NCBI GenBank assembly: GCA_001725255.1 | Contig: MEFV01000014.1 | Span: 1-64,000 of the forward strand | Direction of reading: 5' to 3' | Origin: Comamonas sp. SCN 67-35 | GTDB taxonomy: Bacteria; Pseudomonadota; Gammaproteobacteria; Burkholderiales; Burkholderiaceae_C | Length of the DNA stretch: 64,000 bases | In this document: positions 47,777 to 55,899 of the stretch, in pieces | Position numbering within the stretch: the first letter of the stretch is position 1 | Layout of the letters: the number at the start of each line of letters is the position of its first letter | Notes under the pieces: generated by a model | The model's database searches: none | The model's input: the letters and a program-made list of their open reading frames with translations, nothing else | What the model was told of the DNA's origin: nothing | Position numbers and translations under genes: made by a program

Positions 47777-48730
47777 TCAGGCATCGTCCTCGCCCCGAGG
47801 CAGCCCGGCCTGCTTCTGCAGATAGCTCCACAGCGTCTGCGCCAGCGTCTTGGTCGGCTCGCGGCGCGAGGGCCTCTTGCGGTAGGCACGCACGTCCATC
47901 ACCATGCGCAGGCTCTGCGGAGCGTCCTTGGGGGCGGCGCTCGCGAGCTTGCGCGCGCGCACCTCGCCCCGCACGGCGCTGTGCGGCAGGAAGGCGATGC
48001 CGTGGCCCTCGAGTGCCATGGCCTTCAGCCCCTCGGCCATGTCGGTCTCGTACACGCGGTCCAGATGCACCGCGCTGCCCGCCTGGCGCAGCACCAGGTC
48101 CGTCATGCGCCCCAGGTAGGCGCCCGGGGCATACCCGAGAAACGGCAGCGGATGGCTGGTCGTGCCCGGCAATCGGTACAAAGGCTCGCCATCGCTGCCC
48201 GCCCTGGCGTAGGGCGCGAGCGGCTCCTCGCCGATCAGGATCATGTCGAAGTGCTGCGGATCGAGCTGCAGCGGCTGCGAGGGGTGGTGATAGGTGATGA
48301 GCACATCGCAACTGCCTTCCATCAGGCGCACGACCGCATCATGGACGTTCAATGCGATCAAACGGCTCTTGAGCGGCCCGAAACCCTTGCGCAGGCTCGT
48401 CACCCAGGTGGGAAAGAAGGTGAGCGCGAGCGTGTGCGGCACGGCAAATTCGATCACGTCGTCGCTCGGCGCGGTATGCGCGCGCAGCACGGCCCGCGTG
48501 TTCTGCAGCGTCTGCAGCACTTCCAGCGCCTGGTCGTAGAGCGTGTCTCCCGCGGCCGTCAGGCGCGTGGGGTAGGACGTGCGATCCACGAGGTCGGTTC
48601 CGGCCCAGGCCTCCAGCGCCTGGATGCGGCGCGAGAACGCCGGCTGCGTCACGTGGCGCAGTTGCGCCGAGCGGCTGAAACTGCGCGTTTCAGCCAGGCT
48701 GACGAAATCTTCGAGCCATTTGGTTTCCAT
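47777..48730 (-). CDS. LysR family transcriptional regulator
   Basis: The 317-residue protein starts with METKWLEDFVSLAETRSFSRSAQ, a helix-turn-helix typical of LysR regulators, followed by the substrate-binding domain (about 90-300). The start at 48730 was chosen by family alignment. A long upstream extension on the same frame is not supported. It is divergent from the TRAP transporter and dehydrogenase genes with a 115-bp gap, so it probably controls them. The co-inducer is unknown. Confidence 0.92.
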   Translation of the reverse strand: METKWLEDFVSLAETRSFSRSAQLRHVTQPAFSRRIQALEAWAGTDLVDRTSYPTRLTAAGDTLYDQALEVLQTLQNTRAVLRAHTAPSDDVIEFAVPHTLALTFFPTWVTSLRKGFGPLKSRLIALNVHDAVVRLMEGSCDVLITYHHPSQPLQLDPQHFDMILIGEEPLAPYARAGSDGEPLYRLPGTTSHPLPFLGYAPGAYLGRMTDLVLRQAGSAVHLDRVYETDMAEGLKAMALEGHGIAFLPHSAVRGEVRARKLASAAPKDAPQSLRMVMDVRAYRKRPSRREPTKTLAQTLWSYLQKQAGLPRGEDDA

Positions 48731-48845
48731 GGCGCGCATTATCCAGTCAGCCCGCCGTGACTCGGCACGCCGCCTTTTACGTGCAGAATAGCTCTCCGGC
48801 TTTACGCAAACGCACGGCAGGACCGTACCCTCTGAATGCACATCG

Positions 48846-49400
48846 ATGTCTTCTGAACCGACCGACGAGCCGCAGCACACCCACCGCCGCACCCCCGACG
48901 GCGAACCGCGTTCACTGCGGTTCGACGATGCGTGCATCGTGGTCACCATGGCGCTGCTGGCGCTGATCACCTTCGCCAATGTGCTGGTGCGCTATTTCAC
49001 CGATGCCTCGTTTGCGTGGACGGAGGAAATCTCGGTCTTCCTGATGATCGTGCTCGCCATGGTCGGCGGCTCGGCCGCGGTGGCGCGCGACACGCACATC
49101 CGCATCGAATTCTTTGCCGAAAGCGGCTCGGCCGCGCGGCGCCGGCGCCTGGCGCAACTGGGCGCGATGCTGGTGGCGCTGCTCTTTGCCTTCATCGCGG
49201 TGATCAGCGTGCGCATGGTCTGGGACGACTGGCGCTATGAGGAAACCTCACCGGGCATCGGCGTGCCGCAGTGGTGGTACTCGATCTGGCTGCCCCTGCT
49301 CTCGGCGCTGATTTCGGCGCGCGCGATCGGTCTGTACCGCAGGCGTTCGCGCCAGAGCGATGCGCAGTACCTCGCCCGGGACGAGGAGCGCGCACCGTGA
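48846..49400 (+). CDS. dctQ: TRAP transporter small permease DctQ
   Basis: The 184-residue protein has four predicted membrane helices (from about residue 28 on) and the DctQ pattern TFANVLVRYFTDASFAWTEEISVFLMI, in which the Trp-Thr-Glu-Glu segment is conserved. It pairs with the large permease DctM. The soluble N-terminus of about 25 residues is His/Pro-rich. Its stop overlaps the dctM GTG start. Confidence 0.9.
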   Translation: MSSEPTDEPQHTHRRTPDGEPRSLRFDDACIVVTMALLALITFANVLVRYFTDASFAWTEEISVFLMIVLAMVGGSAAVARDTHIRIEFFAESGSAARRRRLAQLGAMLVALLFAFIAVISVRMVWDDWRYEETSPGIGVPQWWYSIWLPLLSALISARAIGLYRRRSRQSDAQYLARDEERAP

Positions 49401-50695
49401 TCGCGACGCTGCTCTTCACGGCCTTCGTCGTCTTCATGTTCCTGGGCGTGCCGATCGGCGCGGCCCTGGGCCTGGCGGGCGCGGCGGCGATCGCTTTGGC
49501 CAACCAGGACGCACAGTGGTTCGGCCTGCTCGCGGTGCCGCAGAACTTCTACGCCGGGCTGGGCAAATACCCGCTGCTGGCCATTCCCATGTTCGTGCTC
49601 GTGGGCTCGATCTTCGACCGCTCGGGCGTGGCACTGCGCCTGGTGAATTTCGCCGTGGCCATCGTCGGGCGCGGGCCGGGCATGCTGCCGCTGGTGGCGA
49701 TTTCGGTGGCCATGTTCATGGGCGGCATCTCGGGCTCGGGCCCGGCCACGGCCGCGGCGGTGGGCGGCGTGATGATCGCCGCGATGAGCCGCGCGGGCTA
49801 CCCGGCGGCGTTCTCGGCCAGCGTGGTGGCGGCGGCGTCGTCGACCGACATCCTGATTCCGCCGTCGATCGCCTTCATCGTCTATTCAGTGCTGGTCTCG
49901 GGCGCGTCGGTGCCTGCGCTCTTTGCCGCGGGCATGTTCCCCGGCGTGCTCGCGGGCCTGGCGCTCATCATTCCGGCGGTGTGGCTGTCGCGCAGGCACA
50001 GGATGGGGCAGAACGAATCGAGCGAGCCGCGCCCGCCGTTCTGGAGAAGCCTGCGTGAAGCCTCGTGGGGGCTGCTCGCGCCCGTGGTGATCCTGGGCGG
50101 CATGCGCATGGGTTGGTTCACGCCGACCGAAGCAGCCGTGGTGGCGGTGTTCTACGGCCTGTTCGTCGGCATGGTGGTGCACCGCACCATCGGCCTGCGC
50201 GATCTTTACGAGATCCTGCGCGAGGCGGGCGAACTCTCCGCCGTGATCCTCATCGTGGTCTCGCTCGCGGGCATTTTCGCGTTCTCGCTCTCCACGCTGG
50301 GCGTGATCGATCCGGTGACGAACGCCATCGTCCATTCCGGCCTGGGCGAATGGGGCGTGATGGGCTGCATCCTGGTGCTGCTGCTCATCATGGGCATGTT
50401 CCTCGACGGCATCTCCATCATGCTGATCTTCGTGCCCCTGATGATGCCCATCCTGCGGCATTACCAGTGGGACGTGGTGTGGTTCGGCACCATTCTGGTG
50501 CTGTGCATCGCGATCGGCCAATTCACGCCGCCGATGGCGGTGAACCTGATGGTGTCCTCCAAGATCGCCCAGGTGCGCATGGAATCGACCACGCGCTGGG
50601 TGCTCTGGATGGTGCTGGCGATGACGCTGGCCACGCTGCTCGTCGTCGCCTTCCCGCAAATTTCGCTCTGGCTTCCGGCCAAGCTGGGATACTGA
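49397..50695 (+). CDS. dctM: TRAP transporter large permease DctM
   Basis: DctM is the Na+-coupled transport channel subunit. The 432-residue protein has about twelve helices and the family motifs GVPIGAALGLAG, ISGSGPATAAAVGG, DILIPPSIAFIVYS and GQFTPPMAVNL. The GTG start at 49397 overlaps the dctQ stop as GTGA. It is followed by dctP after 32 bp. Confidence 0.95.
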   Translation: MIATLLFTAFVVFMFLGVPIGAALGLAGAAAIALANQDAQWFGLLAVPQNFYAGLGKYPLLAIPMFVLVGSIFDRSGVALRLVNFAVAIVGRGPGMLPLVAISVAMFMGGISGSGPATAAAVGGVMIAAMSRAGYPAAFSASVVAAASSTDILIPPSIAFIVYSVLVSGASVPALFAAGMFPGVLAGLALIIPAVWLSRRHRMGQNESSEPRPPFWRSLREASWGLLAPVVILGGMRMGWFTPTEAAVVAVFYGLFVGMVVHRTIGLRDLYEILREAGELSAVILIVVSLAGIFAFSLSTLGVIDPVTNAIVHSGLGEWGVMGCILVLLLIMGMFLDGISIMLIFVPLMMPILRHYQWDVVWFGTILVLCIAIGQFTPPMAVNLMVSSKIAQVRMESTTRWVLWMVLAMTLATLLVVAFPQISLWLPAKLGY

Positions 50696-50727
50696 TTTCT
50701 TTCCAACCACGACAGGAGACTCTTCCC

Positions 50728-51765
50728 ATGAAACTTCGCACCTTCCTCACCGCCACGGCAGCCGCTGCCACGTTGCTCACGCTGGGCCTGCCCGCCGCCC
50801 ACGCCCAGAGCAACTACAAGAGCGAATACCGCATGTCGCTCGTCGTCGGCACGGCCTTCCCCTGGGGCAAGGGCGGCGAAATCTGGGCCAACAAGGTCAA
50901 GGAAAAAACGCAGGGGCGCATCAACATCAAGCTCTACCCCGGCGTGTCGCTGATCCAGGGCGACCAGACGCGCGAGTTCTCCGCGCTGCGCCAGGGCGTG
51001 ATCGACATGGCGATCGGCTCGACCATCAACTGGTCGCCGCAGGTCAAGCAGCTCAATCTGTTCTCGCTGCCCTTCCTGATGCCTGACTATGCGGCGATCG
51101 ACGCGCTCACGCAGGGCGAGGTCGGCAAGGACATCTTCAAGACACTGGACAAGGCGGGGGTGGTGCCGCTCGCCTGGGGCGAAAACGGCTACCGCGAGCT
51201 GACCAACTCCAAGCACGCGGTCAAGACCCCGGCCGACTTGAAGGGCCTGAAGATCCGCATCGTCGGCTCGCCGCTGTTCATCGACACCTTCACCGCGCTG
51301 GGCGCCAACCCGACGCAGATGAGCTGGGCCGACGCGCAGCCCGCGTTTGCCAGCGGCGCGGTGGACGGGCAGGAAAACCCCTTGAGCATCTTCACGGCGG
51401 CCAAACTGCAGAATGTCGGCCAGAAGTACCTGACGATGTGGGGCTACGTGGCCGATCCGCTGGTCTTCGTCGTCAACAAGGACGTCTGGAACTCGTGGAC
51501 ACCGGCAGATCAACAAGCCGTTCGCGAAGCCGCGCTGGAAGCCGGCAAGGAAGAGATCGCGCTGGCACGCAAGGGCCTGGTCGAACCCGGTCAGCCGCTG
51601 CTCAAGGACATCGCGGGCATGGGCGTGACGGTCACGCAGCTCACCCCTGCGGAGCGCGAGCAGTTCGTGAAAATCACGCAGCCCGTCTACAAGAAGTGGA
51701 AGGGCCAGATCGGCGCCGGACTCGTGGACAAGGCTGAAAAGGCGATCGCGGCGCGCAAGCATTGA
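50728..51765 (+). CDS. dctP: TRAP transporter substrate-binding protein DctP
   Basis: The 345-residue periplasmic protein has a signal peptide (about 1-26, ending PAAHAQS) and the DctP fold. KGLKIRIVGSPL carries the Arg that usually binds a carboxylate, and GAVDGQENPLS is a family motif. A strong AGGAG site precedes the ATG at 50728. The substrate is probably an organic acid. The linked dehydrogenase hints at a 2-oxo acid or acetoin-like compound. Confidence 0.93.
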   Translation: MKLRTFLTATAAAATLLTLGLPAAHAQSNYKSEYRMSLVVGTAFPWGKGGEIWANKVKEKTQGRINIKLYPGVSLIQGDQTREFSALRQGVIDMAIGSTINWSPQVKQLNLFSLPFLMPDYAAIDALTQGEVGKDIFKTLDKAGVVPLAWGENGYRELTNSKHAVKTPADLKGLKIRIVGSPLFIDTFTALGANPTQMSWADAQPAFASGAVDGQENPLSIFTAAKLQNVGQKYLTMWGYVADPLVFVVNKDVWNSWTPADQQAVREAALEAGKEEIALARKGLVEPGQPLLKDIAGMGVTVTQLTPAEREQFVKITQPVYKKWKGQIGAGLVDKAEKAIAARKH

Positions 51766-51794
51766 AGATCCCTGGGCGCCCTGGCCGGATCTTT
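51765..51794 (+). terminator. Hairpin after dctP, possible terminator or attenuator
   Basis: AAGATCC (51765-51771) pairs with GGATCTT (51787-51793), and the loop contains the self-complementary GGGCGCCC. A short T-containing run follows. It may lower expression of the dehydrogenase genes relative to the transporter. Confidence 0.5.
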
Positions 51795-51886
51795 GACTTC
51801 TCTCGCCAGGCGCCCAACGCACATCCTGGCCTGGGCGCTCGCGCCCACGCCGTCTCCCATCCAGCCGCCACTCTTCTTTTGTCCCG

Positions 51887-52894
51887 ATGCCTCAATTGCT
51901 TGACCTGTTCCGCGTCATGGTGCGCATCCGCGCCTTCGAGGACGCGGCCGAGGCCGCGAGCCAGGGCGGCGTCTCCTGGGGCGGCGCGGCCACCGACAAG
52001 GTCGCCGACGTGCGCGTGAAGGGCCCACTGCACCTTTCCACCGGGCAGGAGGCCGTGCCCGCGGGCGTGTGCGCCCACCTCAGGGCAACGGATCTGCTCA
52101 CCTCCACGCACCGCGGCCACGGCCACACCCTGGCCAAGGGGGCCGACCCGACGCGCATGATGTGCGAGCTGTTCGGGCGCGCGCGCGGCTACAACGGCGG
52201 CAAGGGCGGCTCGATGCACATCGCGGATTTTTCCGTCGGCATGCTCGGCGCCAACGGCGTCGTGGCCGACGGCCTGCCGATCGCCGTCGGCGCGGCGCAT
52301 GCACTGAAACTGCAGCACCTGGACGCGATCGCCGTCGGCTTCGTCGGCGACGGCGCGCTCAACCGCGGGCCCTTCTTCGAGGCGCTGAACTGGGCACGGG
52401 TCTTTCGCCTGCCGGTGCTCTTCGTCTGCGAGGACAACCGCATCTCCGCCACCACGCCCTCGGCCGCGATGACCGCGGGCGAGAACGCCGCCAGCCGCCG
52501 TGCCGAAGCCATGGACATCCCGGCGCTGCGCGTGGACGGCAACGACGTCGAGGCGGTGAGCGAAGCCACCGCGCGCCTCGTCGCCGAGATCCGCGCGTGC
52601 AGCGGTCCGCGCCTGCTGCACGCGATCACCTATCGCCTGAAGGGCCACGTCTCGGTCGATGCCGCCGCCTACCGCGACGCGGCGGAAGTCGAGTCGGCGC
52701 TGAAGAACGACCCCATCACCCTCGCGCGCGAACGCCTGACTGCGCAAGGTCTGGCGCTCGAAGCCGAACGCATCGAGCGCGAGGCGCGCGATGAAATCGC
52801 CGCCGCCGTGGCCACTGCCGCCGCTGCGCCGCCACCCACTGCAGAAGCCGCCTACGCCGACGTCATCACCGCCGGCCAGGGGGTATGGCAATGA
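51887..52894 (+). CDS. Thiamine-diphosphate dehydrogenase E1 alpha subunit (AcoA/PdhA type)
   Basis: The E1 component decarboxylates a 2-oxo acid or acetoin. The 335-residue protein has the ThDP motif GDGALNRGPFFEALNWA ending in CEDN, the STHRGHGHTLAKG loop and the phosphorylation-like loop YRLKGH. An unusual insertion of about 15 residues (about 28-43: GVSWGGAATDKVAD) lies before the HLSTGQEA segment. The start MPQLLDLF at 51887 follows a 121-bp gap after dctP. E1 beta overlaps by four bases. E2 and E3 genes are absent. Confidence 0.88.
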   Translation: MPQLLDLFRVMVRIRAFEDAAEAASQGGVSWGGAATDKVADVRVKGPLHLSTGQEAVPAGVCAHLRATDLLTSTHRGHGHTLAKGADPTRMMCELFGRARGYNGGKGGSMHIADFSVGMLGANGVVADGLPIAVGAAHALKLQHLDAIAVGFVGDGALNRGPFFEALNWARVFRLPVLFVCEDNRISATTPSAAMTAGENAASRRAEAMDIPALRVDGNDVEAVSEATARLVAEIRACSGPRLLHAITYRLKGHVSVDAAAYRDAAEVESALKNDPITLARERLTAQGLALEAERIEREARDEIAAAVATAAAAPPPTAEAAYADVITAGQGVWQ

Positions 52895-53874
52895 GCACGC
52901 GCACGCTGAGCTACGCGCAGGCCGCCTCGCTGGCGCTCGAAGAAGCCATGGCCGCCAACCCCAAGGTCGTCGCACTCGGCGAGGACCTGGGCCGCGGCGG
53001 CGTCTTCGGCCAGTACCGCGCCACCGACGGCCGGCCGCTGGCGGCCACCTTCGGCTTTGACCGCGTGATCGACACACCGATTTCCGAGGCCGCCATCATG
53101 GGCGCGGGCGTGGGCATGGCGCTCGCGGGCCTGCGCCCCGTGGTCGAGCTGCGCGTGGTCGATTTCGCGCTCTGCGCGATCGACGAACTGGTGAACCAGG
53201 CCGCGAAGAACCGCTTCATGTTCGGTGGCCAGGGCCGCGTGCCACTCGTCGCGCGCATGCCCATCGGCATCTGGACGGCCTCGGCCGCGCAGCACTCGCA
53301 ATCCCTGGAAGCCTGGTTCGCGCACGTTCCCGGCCTCGTCGTGCTCGCGCCCGGAACGCCCCAGGACAACTACGGCCTGCTCAAGAGCGCGCTCGCGGGC
53401 GACGACCCGGTCGCCTATCTGGAGCACAAGGAACTCTGGGGCCTGCAGGGCGAGGTGGACACCACCGCACCCGTGCCCATCGGCCCCTGCCGCATCGCGT
53501 TCGACGCGGGCAGCGACCTCACCCTCGTCTCCTGGTCGCGCCAGGTGCAGGCCTGCGTGCAGGCCGCCGAGCAGCTCGCTCACGAAGGCGTGCATGCGCA
53601 GGTGATCGACCTGCGCACGATCTGGCCCTGGGACCGCGAGGCGGTGCTGGCAAGCTGCGAAAAGAGCCGGCGCCTGCTGGTGGTGCACGAGGCGGTGCAG
53701 GCCGCGGGCTTCGGAGCCGAAATCGCCGCCACCGTGGCCGAGCACACGGGCGCCCGCGTAGCGCGCCTGGGCGCGCCGCGCGTCCCCGTGGGCTACGCGC
53801 CGGTGCTGGAGGCCGAATCGCGCATTGGCGCGGACAAGGTGCTGCAGGCGGCTCGGCGGTTGCTGCGGCGCTGA
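52891..53874 (+). CDS. Thiamine-diphosphate dehydrogenase E1 beta subunit (AcoB/PdhB type)
   Basis: The 327-residue protein has the transketolase central and C-terminal domains: LGEDLGRGGVFGQYRATDG, the DTPISEAAIMGAGVGMAL segment, GGQGRVPLV and the final region with DLRTIWPWD. The ATG at 52891 overlaps the alpha stop by four bases and has AGGGGG upstream. An ATG at 52885 is also possible. Unlike most operons of this type, no dihydrolipoyl acyltransferase follows. Confidence 0.9.
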   Translation: MSTRTLSYAQAASLALEEAMAANPKVVALGEDLGRGGVFGQYRATDGRPLAATFGFDRVIDTPISEAAIMGAGVGMALAGLRPVVELRVVDFALCAIDELVNQAAKNRFMFGGQGRVPLVARMPIGIWTASAAQHSQSLEAWFAHVPGLVVLAPGTPQDNYGLLKSALAGDDPVAYLEHKELWGLQGEVDTTAPVPIGPCRIAFDAGSDLTLVSWSRQVQACVQAAEQLAHEGVHAQVIDLRTIWPWDREAVLASCEKSRRLLVVHEAVQAAGFGAEIAATVAEHTGARVARLGAPRVPVGYAPVLEAESRIGADKVLQAARRLLRR

Positions 53875-53904
53875 TCCCAACGCAGGCGCGCATCCGTCGT
53901 CGGA

Positions 53905-53965
53905 TGCCGGAATATTCATCAAAAACGAGAGCTATCAGCGCCCTTCCAGCAAGCGTTATGCAGTC
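53905..53965 (+). repeat. Dispersed short repeat with AGCTATCA core, copy 4
   Basis: The text GAGAGCTATCAGCGCCC continues with TTCCAGCAAGCG. It aligns with the copy at 10143 and lies in the gap between two convergent genes. Confidence 0.6.
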
Positions 53966-55779
53966 ATTTCGCTTGTATTTCTCTGCAAGGCCCACATCTG
54001 CGCATACCGCCCTCCCGCGACCAGCAGATCGTCATGCGTGCCGCGCTCGACGATGCGCCCGGCCTCCATCACGAGAATCTGGTGCGCATCGACCACGGTG
54101 GACAGGCGGTGCGCGATCACCAGCGTGGTCTTGCCCCGCGCCACGGCGCGCAGCTCGGCCTGGATGGCGCGCTCGTTGGCCGAATCGAGCGCGCTCGTGG
54201 CCTCGTCGAAGATCAGGATGGGCGGGTTCTTGAGCAGCGTGCGCGCGATCGCCACGCGCTGCTTCTCACCACCCGAAAGCTTGAGCCCGCGCTCGCCCAC
54301 CGTCGCGTCATAGCCCTGCGGCGTGGAGGCGATGAAGTCGTGGATGTGCGCCGCGCGCGCGGCCTGCTCGACCTCGGCCTGCGTCGCGCCTGTGCGGCCG
54401 TAGGCGATGTTGTAGGCGATGGTGTCGTTGAACAGCACCGTGTCCTGCGGCACGATGCCGATCGCACGGCGCAAGCTCTCCTGCGTCACGCCGCGGATGT
54501 CCTGCCCGGCGATCGTGATGCGCCCGGCCTGCACGTCGTAGAAGCGAAACAGCAGGCGCGCCAGCGTCGATTTGCCCGCGCCCGAGGGGCCGACGACGGC
54601 GACCGTGCGGCCCGCCGCAATTTCGAAGCTCACGCCCCGCAGAATCGGTCGATCGGGCGCATAGGCAAAGTGCACGTCCTCGAAGCGCACCGTGGGCTCC
54701 TCCAGCGTCACGAGCGGCTGGGCATCGGGCGCATCGCGCACCTCGCGCTCCTTGTCCATGAGCGTGAACATGCGCGCCAGATCGGTCAGGCTCTGCTTGA
54801 TCTCGCGGTAGATCACGCCGAGGAAATTGAGCGGGATGTAGATCTGGATCATGAAGGCGTTCACCATCACCAGATCGCCCAGCGTGAGCCGCCCGTCGAC
54901 CACGCCCCGCGTGGCCAGCCAGAGCATGGCCACGAGCGCCAGCGCGATGATGAACTGCTGACCGCTGTTGAGCAGGCCCAGCGACGAACGGCTCTTGAGC
55001 TGCGCAAGGCGGAAACGCTCCAGGCTTTCGTCGTAGCGGCGTGCCTCGAAGGCTTCGTTGTTGAAATACTTGACGGTTTCGTAGTTCAGCAGCGAGTCGA
55101 TCGCCTTGGTGTTGGCGGCCGAGTCCGAGCGGTTGGCCTCGCGGCGGAATTCAATGCGCCACTCGGTCACCCAGACCGTGAAACCGATGTAGAGCACCAG
55201 CGCGGCAAGCGTCACGGCGACGAAGCGCCAGTCGAATTTCGCCCCGAGCACCCCCAGTACCAGCAGGACTTCGACGAAGGTCGCGATGATGTTGAAGAGC
55301 GCGAACGACACCAGCGACTCGATGCCGCGTACCCCGCGTTCGATGTCGCGCGTCATGCCTCCCGTCTGGCGCTCCAGATGAAAGCGCAGCGAGAGGTTGT
55401 GCAGGTGCACGAAGGTGGCCAGCGCGATCGAGCGCGCCGCGCCGTGCGTGGCCCGCGCAAACACCAGCTCGCGCAGTTCGTTGAAGACGGAGGTGCACAG
55501 GCGCAATCCACCGTAGGCCAGCAACAGACCCACCGGCACCACGAGCAGCGCGGCCGGCGTGCCGCTCTTGACGTCCATCGCGTCGATCAGGTCCTTGAGC
55601 AACAGGGGCACGCCGACGTTGGCGAGCTTGGCCACCAGCATGAAGGCGATGGCTGCGACGACACGCCATTTGTATTCCCACAGGTAGGGGAAGAGGCGCG
55701 AGAGCGTGCGCCAGTCCGACGCCCCGCGCGCATGGGCGGGTGCGTCGGCGAAAGCAGAAGTGGAGCCGCGGTGGCGCAT
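53956..55779 (-). CDS. Atm1/HMT1-type ABC exporter
   Basis: The 607-residue half-exporter has six membrane helices (about 35-315) and a nucleotide-binding domain with Walker [10 protein letters not shown], signature [16 protein letters not shown] and Walker [13 protein letters not shown]. The helix with [14 protein letters not shown] is the hallmark of the Atm1 group, whose bacterial members export glutathione-metal or glutathione-sulfur species. The start is uncertain: 55779 gives the shortest credible N-terminus, and 55824 or 55875 are possible. It follows the respiratory operon on the same strand after 120 bp. Confidence 0.88.
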   Translation of the reverse strand: MRHRGSTSAFADAPAHARGASDWRTLSRLFPYLWEYKWRVVAAIAFMLVAKLANVGVPLLLKDLIDAMDVKSGTPAALLVVPVGLLLAYGGLRLCTSVFNELRELVFARATHGAARSIALATFVHLHNLSLRFHLERQTGGMTRDIERGVRGIESLVSFALFNIIATFVEVLLVLGVLGAKFDWRFVAVTLAALVLYIGFTVWVTEWRIEFRREANRSDSAANTKAIDSLLNYETVKYFNNEAFEARRYDESLERFRLAQLKSRSSLGLLNSGQQFIIALALVAMLWLATRGVVDGRLTLGDLVMVNAFMIQIYIPLNFLGVIYREIKQSLTDLARMFTLMDKEREVRDAPDAQPLVTLEEPTVRFEDVHFAYAPDRPILRGVSFEIAAGRTVAVVGPSGAGKSTLARLLFRFYDVQAGRITIAGQDIRGVTQESLRRAIGIVPQDTVLFNDTIAYNIAYGRTGATQAEVEQAARAAHIHDFIASTPQGYDATVGERGLKLSGGEKQRVAIARTLLKNPPILIFDEATSALDSANERAIQAELRAVARGKTTLVIAHRLSTVVDAHQILVMEAGRIVERGTHDDLLVAGGRYAQMWALQRNTSEMTA

Positions 55780-55899
55780 GAACGTCGGTCGACCGGTTAC
55801 GGAAACAGGCCGATTCTTGCCCATGGCGAGAAAAAAGGCGCTGCACTCAGGCAGCGCCCCTGTCGCGCGCGGCAACCCGGCCCCCAGGCCGGGACCCTC

